A stretch of DNA of 64,000 bases, from positions 10,369-74,368 of the forward strand of contig JBGSPI010000130.1 in NCBI GenBank assembly GCA_041738715.1, given 5' to 3'. The translations under genes and the position numbers were made by a program. The notes below the pieces were generated by a model. That model ran no database searches. It saw only the letters and a list, made by a program, of their open reading frames with translations, and was not told the DNA's origin. Source of the DNA: Chamaesiphon sp041738715. Its GTDB lineage: Bacteria; Cyanobacteriota; Cyanobacteriia; Cyanobacteriales; Chamaesiphonaceae. Below, in pieces: positions 62,901 through 64,000 of the stretch (position 1 is its first letter; every line of letters begins with the position of its first letter).

Positions 62901-63446
62901 ATGAAATATCATCTTTTCGGCACATTAGGTATCCTAGCCGCCGTCTTCGGTATAACTGCTACCGCCCAAGCCGATATTAGCATTACCGCACCCAGCACGC
63001 CGATCGTTCAGCCAAGTCCGGTTAATACCACACCGAAATCTACTTCTACCCCTGTGCTGAGTCAAATAGAACAAGCTATCTATCATCGGGTAAATTTATA
63101 TCGCATGTCCTTAGATTTACCACCACTAGTCATCGATCCAGTTATTTGTGCTCAAGCAAGAGCACATAGTGAAGAGATGGCGAAGACCCGGAAGATGAGT
63201 CATGATGGGTTTCGTGAGCGAGTAGAGTCCGTCGCTCAACAGATTCCCTACCGGAGTGCTGCCGAAAATTTAGCAGTTAACGCCGGACATCAGGTGCCTG
63301 ATGAAGTTGCCGTTCAGGGTTGGATCGAAAGTCCTGGACACCACCGCAATATGATTGGTCGGTTCGATCTGACTGGAATCAGTGTCGTCCAAAATGACAA
63401 AGGTGAATATTACTTTACTCAAATTTTTGTCCGCAAACGGAAGTGA
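62901..63446 (+). CDS. secreted CAP (SCP/PR1) domain protein
   Basis: The 181-residue protein has a signal peptide (cleaved near ATAQA-D, about residue 24), a short Pro/Thr-rich linker and a CAP domain (about 55-178). Family landmarks are ARAHSEEMAKTRKMSHDGF with the His, AAENLAVNAGH and VQGWIESPGHHRNMIG. It is the third CAP-domain gene in this window, and the only one with a normal signal peptide. Confidence 0.92.
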   Translation: MKYHLFGTLGILAAVFGITATAQADISITAPSTPIVQPSPVNTTPKSTSTPVLSQIEQAIYHRVNLYRMSLDLPPLVIDPVICAQARAHSEEMAKTRKMSHDGFRERVESVAQQIPYRSAAENLAVNAGHQVPDEVAVQGWIESPGHHRNMIGRFDLTGISVVQNDKGEYYFTQIFVRKRK

Positions 63447-63524
63447 ACAGGGGAATATACTCCCAGTTCATCGCTGAAATCGATAGATTCAGCGTGAAGT
63501 AGTGGGAGCTATAGAGGTGGCAAA

Positions 63525-63704
63525 CTAGTAAAACCGCTTTTTACGCCGAGCAGCAACTGCTTTCCGTTTCCGTTTTTCTTGAGGAGTTTCAAAGTTGCGA
63601 TTTTTCTTCACATCTGCGAGAATTCCTGCTTTGGAGACTTCACGTTTAAACCGTCTCAATGCCGAATCAATACCTTCGTTGTCACCTAATACAATTTGGG
63701 TCAT
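63525..63704 (-). CDS. rpsU: 30S ribosomal protein S21
   Basis: The 59-residue protein starts at ATG 63704 with MTQIVLGDNEGIDSALRRFKREV and ends in a run of Lys and Arg (KRKAVAARRKKRFY). Length and the strongly basic end agree with bacterial S21, which takes part in translation initiation. It is convergent with the CAP gene. Confidence 0.96.
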   Translation of the reverse strand: MTQIVLGDNEGIDSALRRFKREVSKAGILADVKKNRNFETPQEKRKRKAVAARRKKRFY

Positions 63705-63912
63705 TCTTATTCCTGTTCCTAATGATTTCTATCCCTGTCGGGGAATTTTAGTTCAACTATTCTCACAACTAATGCAGGGTTATGGCATTCTGCTAACCCC
63801 ACATGGGTTTGGCGATCGAGCATCATCGCCGCTATCGATTTAGACCGAAATTCAGCCCAAGCTAGTGGCGTGACCGGACTAAAACTGTGGGTAAAAATTG
63901 TAGAATATATCT

Positions 63913-64000
63913 ATGAGTAACCCAAATTTAAAATATCGAATAAAACTAAGCGAAGAGCAACGCCAAGAACTGTTAGAAATCAGTAAAAATGGCACAAAAG
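63913..64000 (+). CDS. IS630-type transposase, 5' end (cut by window)
   Basis: The open frame begins MSNPNLKYRIKLSEEQRQEL and runs to the edge, 29 codons. It matches the start of the helix-turn-helix region of IS630-family transposases frequent in cyanobacteria. The terminal repeat and the rest lie beyond the window, so whether it is intact is unknown. Confidence 0.6.
   Translation, partial: MSNPNLKYRIKLSEEQRQELLEISKNGTK

Overview
This window is chromosomal DNA from a phycobilisome-bearing cyanobacterium. The evidence is a complete phycocyanin rod operon (cpcB-cpcA-two rod linkers-cpcD), ndhH, a class II fructose-1,6/sedoheptulose-1,7-bisphosphatase, a DUF3318 protein, and the very high density of GCGATCGC/CGATCGAT-type words typical of cyanobacteria. 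The species cannot be fixed from the sequence alone. Most genes are single-gene or two-gene units on both strands, separated by short AT-rich gaps.

Layout. 1-3510: 5' part of a large STAND (NB-ARC) WD40-repeat protein that runs off the left edge. 3.7-6.8 kb: a small ORF, a membrane-anchored parvulin-like isomerase, and groEL behind a perfect CIRCE operator. 7.0-8.4 kb: an IS701-type insertion just downstream of recQ. 8.5-14.6 kb: recQ, a hicA/hicB pair, hemA and glpX. 15.2-19.4 kb: two paralogous CAP-DUF4114 proteins with a putative nuclease gene between them; the nuclease is bounded by a direct repeat of the first paralogue's 3' end. 19.6-30.4 kb: housekeeping and membrane genes (thiL, ridA, an XPB-like helicase, an acyltransferase, a phosphoribosyltransferase, a Kef-type antiporter, a cytochrome b561).

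30.5-42.3 kb is an accessory, strongly rearranged region centred on an intact glutamate synthase gene (gltB). Reading rightward it holds: a YoeB-like toxin with a broken antitoxin; about 95-bp repeats; low-GC genes; a gltB 5' fragment; a Doc/AbrB toxin-antitoxin pair; full gltB; a DUF6888/DUF6887-like overlapping pair; an antitoxin/PIN toxin pair; a gltB 3' fragment; a restriction-modification system broken by an inversion and an IS5-type insertion; a VapB-like antitoxin with a nonsense-mutated vapC relic; and a 47-bp tandem repeat. The unusual biology of the window is concentrated here.

42.3-51.8 kb: a lipase-like hydrolase, ndhH, surE with a downstream AI-2E family transporter, a zinc-ribbon membrane protein, an MFS transporter and argS. 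51.9-55.3 kb: the cpc operon on the minus strand with a leader of about 650 bp. 55.9-64.0 kb: a cysteine-lyase-like PLP enzyme, a GT-B glycosyltransferase and a YjbQ protein in a row, then a membrane GTPase, a VWA protein, a YegS-like lipid kinase, a DUF3318 protein, a secreted CAP protein, rpsU, and the first codons of an IS630-type transposase cut by the right edge. I saw no tRNA, rRNA or CRISPR array.
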